A program made the position numbers and the translations under genes. This document shows positions 36,522 through 44,706 of a DNA stretch of 64,000 bases, in pieces. How positions within the stretch are numbered: position 1 is the stretch's first letter; the number at the start of each line of letters is the position of its first letter. The notes beneath the pieces are model-generated. The model made no database searches and was not told the origin of the DNA. It saw nothing but the letters and a program-made list of their open reading frames with translations. Origin of the DNA: G963422275 sp963422275 (GTDB lineage Bacteria; Pseudomonadota; Alphaproteobacteria; Rhodobacterales; Rhodobacteraceae); the NCBI GenBank assembly GCA_963422275.1, contig OY729418.1, positions 3,224,001-3,288,000 of the forward strand. Reading direction: 5' to 3'.

Positions 36522-37151
36522 TCAGTCCCCCGTACCGGACGGAGTCACCCACGTATTCGAAAGGGCGAGAAATGCCGTGCTCATCGTGCGATCGAATATT
36601 CGGCGGCACCCGACCTGTCCAGGAAGCGGGGTGCCGTTCACAATCACGCTCGCGGACGCAGCCTCGACAAAAACCGAGTACATATCATGTTCTCCGGTGG
36701 GAGAGTGCGATCTGTCGGCCTCGACCGGCACCGGTTCGCCGAGGTCGCTCCAGACCATTTCCAATTCAATGTCCGAACCAAACGCCTTTTCCCGATGACG
36801 GCTCCGAAGGTGCGCTGGCTGGCAGCAAATGGAGTGAAGATCGAGCCATTTCATGGACTCGATCCCAGGCCGGTTGCGGAAGGCTGAAAATTTCCGGACC
36901 CATCCGTCCACTATCCAGCGCATCATGCGTTGATTGTTCGTCATCAGAAAATTCGGCGCGTAAGGCCAGCCAACATCTGCATCTGGCGCTCCGAGAACTA
37001 GCGCGGCGTCGCCTCGACCATGTGGGGAAAGCACAATCCTGAAGAAAAGCGCGAGGGTTGCGTAGTCGGCGTCAAGCGAATTCTCGAGAAGGATGCCAGA
37101 GTTTTCGCCTGACCATTCAACCCTGCCGGGATTCACCGATACGCGTGTCAT
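36522..37151 (-). CDS. Unknown protein, paralogue A of a tandem pair
   Basis: 209 residues, starting MTRVSVNPGRVEWSGENSGI. It is homologous over its whole length to the next gene, clearly a tandem duplication that has diverged strongly. A small hydrophobic-polar pattern without membrane helices suggests a soluble beta-rich protein. The start overlaps the Rieske oxygenase stop by 4 bp, and its stop lies two bases before the next ATG. I recognise no family. The pair is a good target for structure prediction. Confidence 0.82.
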   Translation of the reverse strand: MTRVSVNPGRVEWSGENSGILLENSLDADYATLALFFRIVLSPHGRGDAALVLGAPDADVGWPYAPNFLMTNNQRMMRWIVDGWVRKFSAFRNRPGIESMKWLDLHSICCQPAHLRSRHREKAFGSDIELEMVWSDLGEPVPVEADRSHSPTGEHDMYSVFVEAASASVIVNGTPLPGQVGCRRIFDRTMSTAFLALSNTWVTPSGTGD

Positions 37152-38509
37152 GACCAGCTCGCCTCGTACTCTTTCAGGGCCGAGACGATATGATTGACGC
37201 GGTTTTGGCCCCTAAGATGATCGGCGGACACGTAAATGTCGGCTACCCGCAGGGCAACCTCTTTCACCACCGCCGCGTCATCCCTGTCGTTTCGGGACTT
37301 GATCCGCAACATCGTGTCGCCTCCGTAGGTTGGGATCGGCGGGTCGTAAGTCAAGCCAGGCTGTGGCGCGGGGTCGCCCGTGTTGACCGCACGAATCGCG
37401 TTTCGAAGCTTGCGGCGCACCTTGGCCACGCCTCGGTCCGTAAACCCAAGGTTTTCGCGAGAATGAACGTTTTTGGGACCTTGTGACACCCAGGCATCAT
37501 AATCGCCGGGGTCCCGCTGCCGCTGTTCGTAACTCCTTTCCCCGCTCTGACCATAGAAGTCCGTGCGGCCAAAGCCGACCCCGTCGCGGTTCGTCAAGCC
37601 TCTCGGGTCGTCTCCTTCCCGAAAATGCCGCCAAGCGATAACCATCGTGTTTACGTCGTCTATCGGCGTCACCCAGCGGCTCAGTCCACAGCGGCCAAAG
37701 TATCGCGAACTGTCCGGCACGGGGAAATGGCCTCCGTTCTGCGTGAAGGACGGCAGCATCTTGTCGTGTATCCTGATCCAGACAATGTCATTGACTCGAC
37801 GGGTGTTTGTGTAGAAGTCGCCGTAAGGGCGTTCGTAGAACTCGATTTTGGGAAGTTCTCCGAAAGCATCGATGAATTGGGTTCGAACGGCTTTGGTGTG
37901 AAGATACACGACGTGAAACGGGTCCCATGCGTTTTCCATCACTTGGAGCCAGTTGCATGGTGACGCGATCAGGTACGGGAGCATCTCGTCTCCGTCCTCT
38001 TCAAATGTGTCCATCATGGGAAATGGTGGCATGGTTTCCGGCGGGCCGAGGTAGGCAAAAGCGAGCCCCTTGTACTCGATAACCGGATAAGCGCCCAAGC
38101 ACGCGCGCTTTTTCACTTGGCTTGCCGGAGGTTCGCAGGGCGTATCGAGGATGGTGCCGTCAAGGCCGTACTTCCACCCGTGGTAGCTGCAACGGATTCC
38201 GCCTTCCTCAATGATTCCGAACTCTAGCGACATGTTGCGGTGGCAGCAGTGTAGGTGAACCAAGCCAAGACATCCGCCGCGTTCTCGAAACAGTACAAGG
38301 TTCTCGCCCAGAATTCGGATCCGGTGGGGAAGGTCGGCAACCCGGTCCGTCATCGCCACCGGCATCCAGTAGCGACGAAGATATTCTCCGCATGGCGTTC
38401 CGGGACCGACTTCGGTCAGTTCAGGATCAGGAGTCTCGTGCCAAACAAATTGACGGGCGTGGCCGCGAAAATTGCCATCGGGAATGTCGGGTACGGGTCC
38501 CACCAACAA
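37148..38509 (-). CDS. Rieske-type non-haem iron oxygenase, alpha subunit
   Basis: 453 residues. The Rieske centre is C88-x-H90 and C107-x2-H110 (HCCHRNMSL and CSYHGW). The mononuclear iron site is ENAWDPFHVVYLH, with D196, H199 and H204. Sequence style (GTPCGEYLRRYWMPVA at the start, a long C-terminal tail after residue 350) places it with phthalate/phenoxybenzoate-type oxygenases that lack a beta subunit. It needs a separate reductase, not found here. It hydroxylates or demethylates aromatic or heterocyclic substrates. It is the first gene of the operon, with a candidate promoter 55 bp upstream. Confidence 0.9.
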   Translation of the reverse strand: MLVGPVPDIPDGNFRGHARQFVWHETPDPELTEVGPGTPCGEYLRRYWMPVAMTDRVADLPHRIRILGENLVLFRERGGCLGLVHLHCCHRNMSLEFGIIEEGGIRCSYHGWKYGLDGTILDTPCEPPASQVKKRACLGAYPVIEYKGLAFAYLGPPETMPPFPMMDTFEEDGDEMLPYLIASPCNWLQVMENAWDPFHVVYLHTKAVRTQFIDAFGELPKIEFYERPYGDFYTNTRRVNDIVWIRIHDKMLPSFTQNGGHFPVPDSSRYFGRCGLSRWVTPIDDVNTMVIAWRHFREGDDPRGLTNRDGVGFGRTDFYGQSGERSYEQRQRDPGDYDAWVSQGPKNVHSRENLGFTDRGVAKVRRKLRNAIRAVNTGDPAPQPGLTYDPPIPTYGGDTMLRIKSRNDRDDAAVVKEVALRVADIYVSADHLRGQNRVNHIVSALKEYEASWS

Positions 38510-38570
38510 AACTCATGCATCAAAGTTTCGAGCAACCAGGGTCGCATCCCATGCGGCCCTGCAACGTGCG

Positions 38571-38600
38571 ATTTTCACGGGAATGCCTGGAAATTGTCAA
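38571..38600 (-). promoter_or_regulatory. Putative promoter of the Rieske operon
   Basis: On the minus strand TTGACA (complement of 38595-38600) and GAAAAT (complement of 38571-38576) are 18 bp apart, a reasonable sigma-70 pair. It would give a leader of about 55 bases before the oxygenase ATG. Found by eye only. Confidence 0.45.
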
Positions 38601-38749
38601 TAGGTTGTTAACGAACTGTCATTCAGAATTCACATTTATGGCCTAAGCAGCGAATCGGCGCGTCCATTTGAAGGTTCAAGGTGTTGGAAATTGGGAACTC
38701 ACCCATTCAGCTTTGCCCTACCATCAGTTGCCGTGCACGCGGTACGATA

Positions 38750-38777
38750 TTGACTTTAGCGCCTGCCAGACTACAGT
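38750..38777 (+). promoter_or_regulatory. Putative promoter of the 5'-nucleotidase gene
   Basis: TTGACT at 38750-38755 and TACAGT at 38772-38777 are 16 bp apart, 45 bp before the ATG at 38823, which itself follows an excellent AAAGGAGG (38809-38816). Found by eye only. The remaining bases between the two divergent promoters show nothing further. Confidence 0.5.
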
Positions 38778-38822
38778 ATCCCTGATCAGAATCCTACCAG
38801 CAATCAGCAAAGGAGGCCAACG

Positions 38823-40340
38823 ATGGCCCTGTGCAAGAATATCTCGGCACTCGCGGGGAGTGCCGCTCTAGCTCTGGTTGCCGTGGCGGCGACGCCGGCG
38901 GCTTCAGAACCGGCAGAGGTCTCAATCATCCATTTCAACGATCTTGACCGCATGGGCGAGAAGGGTGGGCGGGGCGGCGTTGCTCGCTTGGCTGCCGTAA
39001 TAAATTCAGAGCGAGCAAAAGGCGGCAACGTGCTCGTAACTTTCGGAGGCGACACCATTTCACCGTCGCTGATGTCCGGATTTGACGAGGGCGCACACAT
39101 GATCGCCCTTCTGAACCAGCTTGATCTGACAGCCATGGCGCTCGGCAACCATGAGTTCGATTTCGGGCCTGATGTAGCGAAGCAACGCATCTCCGAGGCG
39201 ACATTTCCAATACTTGGATCAAACAATGTGGACACTGACGGGGACGTAATCGATGGGGCGCAGGAATCGATCATTGTCGATGTCGGAAAGCACAGGATCG
39301 GGATTTTTGGCCTGACCACGGTCAGTACCACCGTAAAGTCAAGTCCGGGCGAGGTTAAGTTTCGAGATGTTGTGGAAGTGGCGGCAGAGCAAGCGGAGGC
39401 TCTCCGAGAGGCGGGAGCCAATTTGGTCGTCGCGCTGGCGCATACCGACTTGGAGGAAGACAGAGCGCTTATTGAACAAGGGGCAGTGGACCTCCTGCTG
39501 AGCGGTGACGATCATATGCTGCGAACTGAAATCGCGGGCGGCGTCCTGTTTGCGGAGTCGGGTGAGCAAGCAGATTGGGTGACAATCATCGATCTTGTGC
39601 TCGATGAGGAGGAAGACGACGGGAAGATGGAATTCTTCTGGAGCGCGGAATATCGAGTTGTGGACACTGGTGGATACGCGGCAGACATGCAAATCGAGGC
39701 TGCTGTCCAGAAACTCGAGCATCGGCTGGGCGAGGAGCTCGATGTAGTGCTGGGGACAACTTCCACAGTGCTAGATAGTCGCCGCGAGACGATTCGCGCT
39801 AAGGAGTCGGCGATCGCGAATCTGTTTGCCGACGCGATTCGCGAGGCGACCGGGGCTGATGTCGGAATCATGAATGGCGGTGGAATTCGCGCGAACCGCA
39901 TCTATGACCCAGGGACTGTTCTGACTCGGCGTGACATTCAGAGCGAGTTGCCATTCGGAAACAAGACTGTCGTTCTGGAAGTCACCGGGCAGGACATCAT
40001 TGATGCGCTTGAAAACGGCTTCAGCGAGATCGAAAAAGGTGCAGGACGGTTTCCCCATGTGTCGGGAATTGAATTGCAGTACGATCCCAGCAGGTCGCCA
40101 GGCAGCAGAGTCGTGGAAGTCAGGATGAATGGCGTCGTTTTGGACCCGGACGCCACGTTTACACTTGCAATCAACGACTACGTTGCGGGCGGAGGCGATG
40201 GCTACGATGTTTTCGAGGACAAGAGACGCATTGTTGACGAATATGCCGCCGTTCTCATGACGGTCCAGGTGTTTGACTACATTGCAAGTCGGGGAACGGT
40301 AAGCCCCGAGGTGGAGGGGCGCTTGGTTGCAGTCCAGTAA
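38823..40340 (+). CDS. Bifunctional metallophosphatase / 5'-nucleotidase-like protein
   Basis: 505 residues. A signal peptide (ISALAGSAALALVAVAATPA, cleaved near ASE) is followed by the calcineurin-like domain with VSIIHFNDLDRMGEKGG, TFGGDTISP, ALGNHEFDFG and VVALAHTD, then a 5'-nucleotidase C-terminal domain (IMNGGGIRANR, INDYVAGGGDGYDVF). It should release phosphate from nucleotides in the periplasm. Two metal-ligand positions differ from UshA-type enzymes: D-x-H reads DLD, and GHxH reads GDDH. It may serve nutrient scavenging together with the ABC importer that follows after 450 bp. Confidence 0.88.
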   Translation: MALCKNISALAGSAALALVAVAATPAASEPAEVSIIHFNDLDRMGEKGGRGGVARLAAVINSERAKGGNVLVTFGGDTISPSLMSGFDEGAHMIALLNQLDLTAMALGNHEFDFGPDVAKQRISEATFPILGSNNVDTDGDVIDGAQESIIVDVGKHRIGIFGLTTVSTTVKSSPGEVKFRDVVEVAAEQAEALREAGANLVVALAHTDLEEDRALIEQGAVDLLLSGDDHMLRTEIAGGVLFAESGEQADWVTIIDLVLDEEEDDGKMEFFWSAEYRVVDTGGYAADMQIEAAVQKLEHRLGEELDVVLGTTSTVLDSRRETIRAKESAIANLFADAIREATGADVGIMNGGGIRANRIYDPGTVLTRRDIQSELPFGNKTVVLEVTGQDIIDALENGFSEIEKGAGRFPHVSGIELQYDPSRSPGSRVVEVRMNGVVLDPDATFTLAINDYVAGGGDGYDVFEDKRRIVDEYAAVLMTVQVFDYIASRGTVSPEVEGRLVAVQ

Positions 40341-40788
40341 CCCCTGAATTGGAACTTGCTATTTCTCCAGCAACGGCAGCGATGCCGCACCGGCGAGCTG
40401 GCACTGTTCAAATTGTCCATGCGGGCACCTTCGGCGGCGGACCATCGCGGAGCTGCCGAAGGAACCTTTCTCGCATGCTGCGGGGAGGGGCAATTGCCGG
40501 CACCTGCGAAATTCAAGCGCAGGTGCTGGTTTCTAGCGCACTGCCCAGCCTTTAATTCGGGACTCGATGATGCGAAACCCCGACCCGCTCCGGCGTCTAT
40601 TTCAACGAGCGCAACGAGTGGGCGGGCCTGTGACCGGCGATTTTCGCAGAATCCCGAGCCAAGCTAGCAGTAGTTAAGCGCAACAACAGGAGCCGGCAAT
40701 TCTCGTCGGCCGCCGCGAGCCACAACGGACTCGCCAATTGGCACACTCCCATATATGCTTGTTCTAGAAAAGGGTAGGGAGGACAGCC
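40341..40788. other. Gap before the dipeptide-type ABC operon
   Basis: No gene or clear repeat is visible. The last bases hold AGGGAGG, the ribosome-binding site of the permease gene. A TTGGCAC word at 40738 was considered as a sigma-54 box and rejected. Confidence 0.4.
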
Positions 40789-41790
40789 ATGCAGACGGTT
40801 GGGGGGATAGTTTTGAGGCGGCTTGGCCTCGGTCTGCTGACGCTGTTTGTGGTCTCCTTGTTGATTTTCGTGTCCGTGAACATGTTGCCGGGCGATTTCG
40901 CACAGGCGATTCTTGGCCAGGGCGCGACTCCAGAGGCAGTCGCGGCGATACGCGAGGATCTTGGCTTGAACAAGCCTGCGTTCACCAGATACACGGACTG
41001 GCTCTTTGGGATACTCGCGGGTGATTTTGGAACAAGCTTCGCCCAAGCCAACTTTAGCGAGTTCGCAGGCGAGAGCGCAAGCAAAGGCGGAATTGGATCG
41101 GTTGCGGCACAGCTCGTGCCAAGATTCAAGAACACCCTGTTTCTCGCCGGTGTGGCCGCCGCAATTTCAGTTCCACTGGCCCTGATGCTCGGAATACTCG
41201 CGGCACTATTTCGGAACTCAGCCTTTGATCGAGCGGTCAATATCGCGACTCTCTCGTCGATCTCGTCACCGGAGTTTTTTGTTGCCTACATTCTCATTCT
41301 TTTCTTGGCGGTCTTGAATCCTGTATTTCCGTCTCTCTCCAACATCTACGCGGACCTGACATTTGGTGAACGGCTGACCCGCACAATGCTGCCGGCACTG
41401 ACTCTGACCATGGTCGTCACGGCGCACATGATGCGGATGACCCGAGCGGCGATAATAAATCTCCTCGCGTCGCCATACATCGAGATGGCGCGACTCAAGG
41501 GAATAAGCCCGTTGCGCGTTATCTTGCATCATGCCCTTCCGAATGCGCTTGCGCCGATAATCAACGTCATCGCCCTGAACCTCGCCTACCTGGTCACAGG
41601 CGTCGTGGTGGTGGAAGTCGTGTTCGTTTATCCGGGAATCGGGCAGCTGTTCGTGGACAGCGTCAAGATTCGGGACATTCCGGTTGTGCAAGCTTGCTGC
41701 CTGATATTCGCCTCGGCCTACATATTGCTGAACTTGATGGCGGATGTCCTTTCCATATTGTCCAATCCGCGACTGCGGCACCCAAAATAG
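40789..41790 (+). CDS. Dipeptide/oligopeptide-type ABC permease (DppB-like)
   Basis: 333 residues. It opens MQTVGGIVLRRLGLGLLTLF, with the NMLPGDFAQAILGQGATPEA loop after helix 1, about six helices and the EAA loop YIEMARLKGISPLRVILHHA. VVEVVFVYPGIGQLFVDSVK near the end is the family signature. It is one half of the channel for peptides or small organic ligands. It is the first gene of a four-gene transporter operon and is separated from the 5'-nucleotidase gene by 450 bp. Confidence 0.9.
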   Translation: MQTVGGIVLRRLGLGLLTLFVVSLLIFVSVNMLPGDFAQAILGQGATPEAVAAIREDLGLNKPAFTRYTDWLFGILAGDFGTSFAQANFSEFAGESASKGGIGSVAAQLVPRFKNTLFLAGVAAAISVPLALMLGILAALFRNSAFDRAVNIATLSSISSPEFFVAYILILFLAVLNPVFPSLSNIYADLTFGERLTRTMLPALTLTMVVTAHMMRMTRAAIINLLASPYIEMARLKGISPLRVILHHALPNALAPIINVIALNLAYLVTGVVVVEVVFVYPGIGQLFVDSVKIRDIPVVQACCLIFASAYILLNLMADVLSILSNPRLRHPK

Positions 41791-41800
41791 GGAGAGACAT

Positions 41801-42982
41801 ATGTCCGTTCTCACCACAGTCGCTTGGATAGCCGCGCTGCTCGCTGGAGGCTGGGTTTTCCGATTCGCGGGTCAGCGGATTCCCTGGCCGCAGGAGGCTA
41901 CCCGGGTGTATTTCCGTGACATGTCGTATCTGGTCGGGTTCGGCTTCGTGCTCAGTGCATTCGCGATCTACTGGGCCGCCATATTCTATTTCGTGCAAGA
42001 GGTCACATTTTTCATTTGGGCCGCGCATGGATTGTTGTTTTTTGCTGCTGCAGGTTTCCTGTTTCGTTTTCTCGGTCGGCGAGTTGGAACGAAGGCATCG
42101 AGAAAGCTCTTCCGCCAAATGCCTGTTTCCGCGGCCTTTGGCATCCTTACAATCCTGTTCTACATTGTGTGTGCAGTGTTCGCGAACTGGATTGCGCCAT
42201 ACGGCCAGGCGGAGATTTTCGACAAGATCAACGTTCTACCCGGAGGCAATCCAGAAGTTGGGGGTGACCCGAGATATCTTCTTGGCACTGACCAGCTTGG
42301 ACGGGACCTGCTTTCAAGGCTCATTTACGGGGCGCAGAACACGGTTGGAATCGCGTTCGTGACCACTTGTCTCGCCTTCTTCATTGGGGCGTCCACCGGC
42401 TTCCTCGCAGCGACTCTCGGCGGGTGGATGGATCAAGCCTGCTCCCGTGTCGTCGATGCGCTGATGGCAATTCCTCAATTGATCTTCGCCCTGCTCCTCA
42501 TGACCATAGCAACCGCTTGGGCCGGTTCGGACAAGGCCTTGATAATGATCTACATGGTCGTCATCATCGCAGTGCTGGACAGCACGCGCGTTTACCGGCT
42601 TGCCAGAGCGGTCGGGCAAAACATTGTCGTCATGGATTACATTGAGGCCGCAAAGCTGAGGGGCGAGAAACTCAGTTATCTGATTTTCAGGGAGATACTC
42701 CCGAACGCCACGGCACCGCTGCTTGCCGAGTTCGGATTGCGCTTCTGTTTTGTATTCCTTACGATCGCAGCGCTGTCGTTTCTTGGAATTGGCATCCAGC
42801 CACCGCTTGCGGACTGGGGGACCATGGTGCGCGACCTATCGCAATTCATTAACTTCGCCGCGTTCAGCCCGTTGACCGCCGCTCTTCCGCTGTTGGCAGC
42901 TGGCGCCATCGCGTTGCTCACCGTGGCCGTGAACTTTGTGGTGGATTGGATGCTGCACAAAACCTCAGGGTTGAAAGATTAA
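41801..42982 (+). CDS. Dipeptide/oligopeptide-type ABC permease (DppC-like)
   Basis: 393 residues, longer than usual (about 300) because of an N-terminal extension with three hydrophobic segments (AWIAALLAGGWVFRF, YLVGFGFVLSAFAIYWAA, FIWAAHGLLFFAAAGFLF) before the normal start around KLFRQMPVSAAFG. The core has LLGTDQLGRDLLSRLIYGAQ and the EAA loop (IEAAKLRGEKLSYLIFREI). The ATG at 41801 follows GGGAGAGAC, 10 bp after dppB-like. The extension may be an extra membrane module. Confidence 0.88.
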   Translation: MSVLTTVAWIAALLAGGWVFRFAGQRIPWPQEATRVYFRDMSYLVGFGFVLSAFAIYWAAIFYFVQEVTFFIWAAHGLLFFAAAGFLFRFLGRRVGTKASRKLFRQMPVSAAFGILTILFYIVCAVFANWIAPYGQAEIFDKINVLPGGNPEVGGDPRYLLGTDQLGRDLLSRLIYGAQNTVGIAFVTTCLAFFIGASTGFLAATLGGWMDQACSRVVDALMAIPQLIFALLLMTIATAWAGSDKALIMIYMVVIIAVLDSTRVYRLARAVGQNIVVMDYIEAAKLRGEKLSYLIFREILPNATAPLLAEFGLRFCFVFLTIAALSFLGIGIQPPLADWGTMVRDLSQFINFAAFSPLTAALPLLAAGAIALLTVAVNFVVDWMLHKTSGLKD

Positions 42983-42985
42983 GCG

Positions 42986-44635
42986 ATGACCAGATCGAAC
43001 CAGCTTGTCAAGATTCGCGGCTTGAAGATCGAAGGTCGCACCGACGAAACATGGATACAGATCGTCAACGGAATTGATTTGGATCTTGAACCGGGCGAGG
43101 TTCTTGGCCTTATCGGCGAATCCGGCGCAGGCAAGTCAACAATCGGACTGGCCGCGATGGGCTTCACAAGGGACGGTTGCCGCATTTCCGGGGGCTCGGT
43201 GGAGTTCGATGGGGTAGATCTGGTGAAGGCGGATGCGGCCACGAAGCGCGGGTTGCTGGGGAAGCGTATCGCTTATGTTGCGCAATCGGCGGCCGCCAGC
43301 TTCAATCCGGCGCACAAGATAATCTCTCAGCACACCGAGGCACCAGCCCAGCACAGGGTCATGTCTGCATCGGACTCCGAAAAGGACGCCATAGATCTCT
43401 ACAGGCGCTTGCGGTTGCCGAACCCCGATGAAATTGGATTCCGCTATCCCCATCAGGTTTCAGGCGGCCAACTGCAGAGGGCGATGACCGCCATGGCCAT
43501 GTCATGCCGCCCTGACCTGATCATATTTGATGAACCCACGACTGCTCTCGATGTCACAACCCAGATTGAAGTGCTGGCCGCGATTCGAGACATCGTCGAG
43601 CAATTTGACACGGCGGCGATCTACATAACTCACGACTTGGCGGTTGTGGCCCAGATGGCGGACAGCATCAAGGTACTCCTGAAGGGCGATCAGGTCGAGG
43701 AGGCGGATACCCAAACCATGCTCTCCAATCCAAAAGAGGAGTACACGAAGTCACTTTGGGCGGTTCGCAGCTTCAAGCGCGAACAAAAGTCGCCAGCAAC
43801 CGCAGAAGTTCCCGTTGTGTCGGTGAAGAGCATAACTGCCGCTTATGGAAAGGTTTCCGTTCTTCACGACGTCAGTTTTGACATCCATGCTGGGCGAACG
43901 GTCGCCGTGGTGGGAGAATCTGGCTCTGGGAAATCGACTGCCGCACGATGCATAACCGGCCTGCTTCCTCCAATTGGCGGTTCGATTGAATTTGACGGTG
44001 CGCAACTGCCGGCCGACTATCGGAGACGCACCAAGGACCAACTGCGGCAGGCCCAGATGATCTATCAGATGGCCGATACGGCACTTAATCCACGGAAGCG
44101 CATATCGGAGATAATCGGTCGGCCGGTTGAGTTCTACCTCGGCCTTACGGGCACTCAAAAACGCAAGAGGATCGAGCAGCTGCTGGAACAGATCGAGATG
44201 GACCCAGCCCAATACATTGATCGGCTCCCTTCCGAGCTGTCAGGCGGACAGAAGCAGAGAATTGGAATTGCGCGAGCACTGGCAGCGGAACCGAAGTTCG
44301 TGATTTGCGACGAGGTCACTTCGGCGCTGGACCAGCTTGTTGCGGAGGGAATCCTCAAACTTCTTGCCAATCTTCAGGATACGCTGGATCTTGCGTACAT
44401 GTTCATTACCCACGACTTGGCAACGGTTCGGTCGATTGCCGACGAGGTTGTCGTGATGAAAGAAGGCAAGGTTGTCGAAGCCGGCCCCAAGGATGAAATG
44501 TTCACACCTCCCCACCATCCCTACACCGACTTGCTGCTGAGCTCGGTTCCGGAAATGGATCCGGGCTGGCTAGACAGCTTGTTAAGTGAAAGGGGCGTTG
44601 ATAATGTCGGGGAGGCAGTGGCCGCATTGGCGTAG
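42986..44635 (+). CDS. Dipeptide-type ABC transporter, fused double ATPase
   Basis: 549 residues with two ATPase domains. The first has GESGAGKSTIGL, VSGGQLQRAMTAMAM and DEPTTALD. The second has GESGSGKSTAAR, LSGGQKQRIGIARAL and a Walker B reading VICDEVTSALD, with Val replacing the usual Pro. The oligopeptide C-terminal extension (PHHPYTDLLLSSVPEMD) is present. It corresponds to DppD and DppF fused. It starts three bases after the permease stop. Ligand unknown. Confidence 0.9.
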   Translation: MTRSNQLVKIRGLKIEGRTDETWIQIVNGIDLDLEPGEVLGLIGESGAGKSTIGLAAMGFTRDGCRISGGSVEFDGVDLVKADAATKRGLLGKRIAYVAQSAAASFNPAHKIISQHTEAPAQHRVMSASDSEKDAIDLYRRLRLPNPDEIGFRYPHQVSGGQLQRAMTAMAMSCRPDLIIFDEPTTALDVTTQIEVLAAIRDIVEQFDTAAIYITHDLAVVAQMADSIKVLLKGDQVEEADTQTMLSNPKEEYTKSLWAVRSFKREQKSPATAEVPVVSVKSITAAYGKVSVLHDVSFDIHAGRTVAVVGESGSGKSTAARCITGLLPPIGGSIEFDGAQLPADYRRRTKDQLRQAQMIYQMADTALNPRKRISEIIGRPVEFYLGLTGTQKRKRIEQLLEQIEMDPAQYIDRLPSELSGGQKQRIGIARALAAEPKFVICDEVTSALDQLVAEGILKLLANLQDTLDLAYMFITHDLATVRSIADEVVVMKEGKVVEAGPKDEMFTPPHHPYTDLLLSSVPEMDPGWLDSLLSERGVDNVGEAVAALA

Positions 44636-44706
44636 GACCGATTTGGTCGCCGTGATAGGAAGCATCAACAGGATGCGACAATCTTTAACAAAGAGGAGAA
44701 ACTGTT

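Noticed and set aside
40738..40758. TTGGCAC ... TGC resembling a sigma-54 promoter before the dipeptide-type ABC operon
   Set aside because: The GG and GC dinucleotides are 15 bases apart instead of 10, so the spacing is incompatible.
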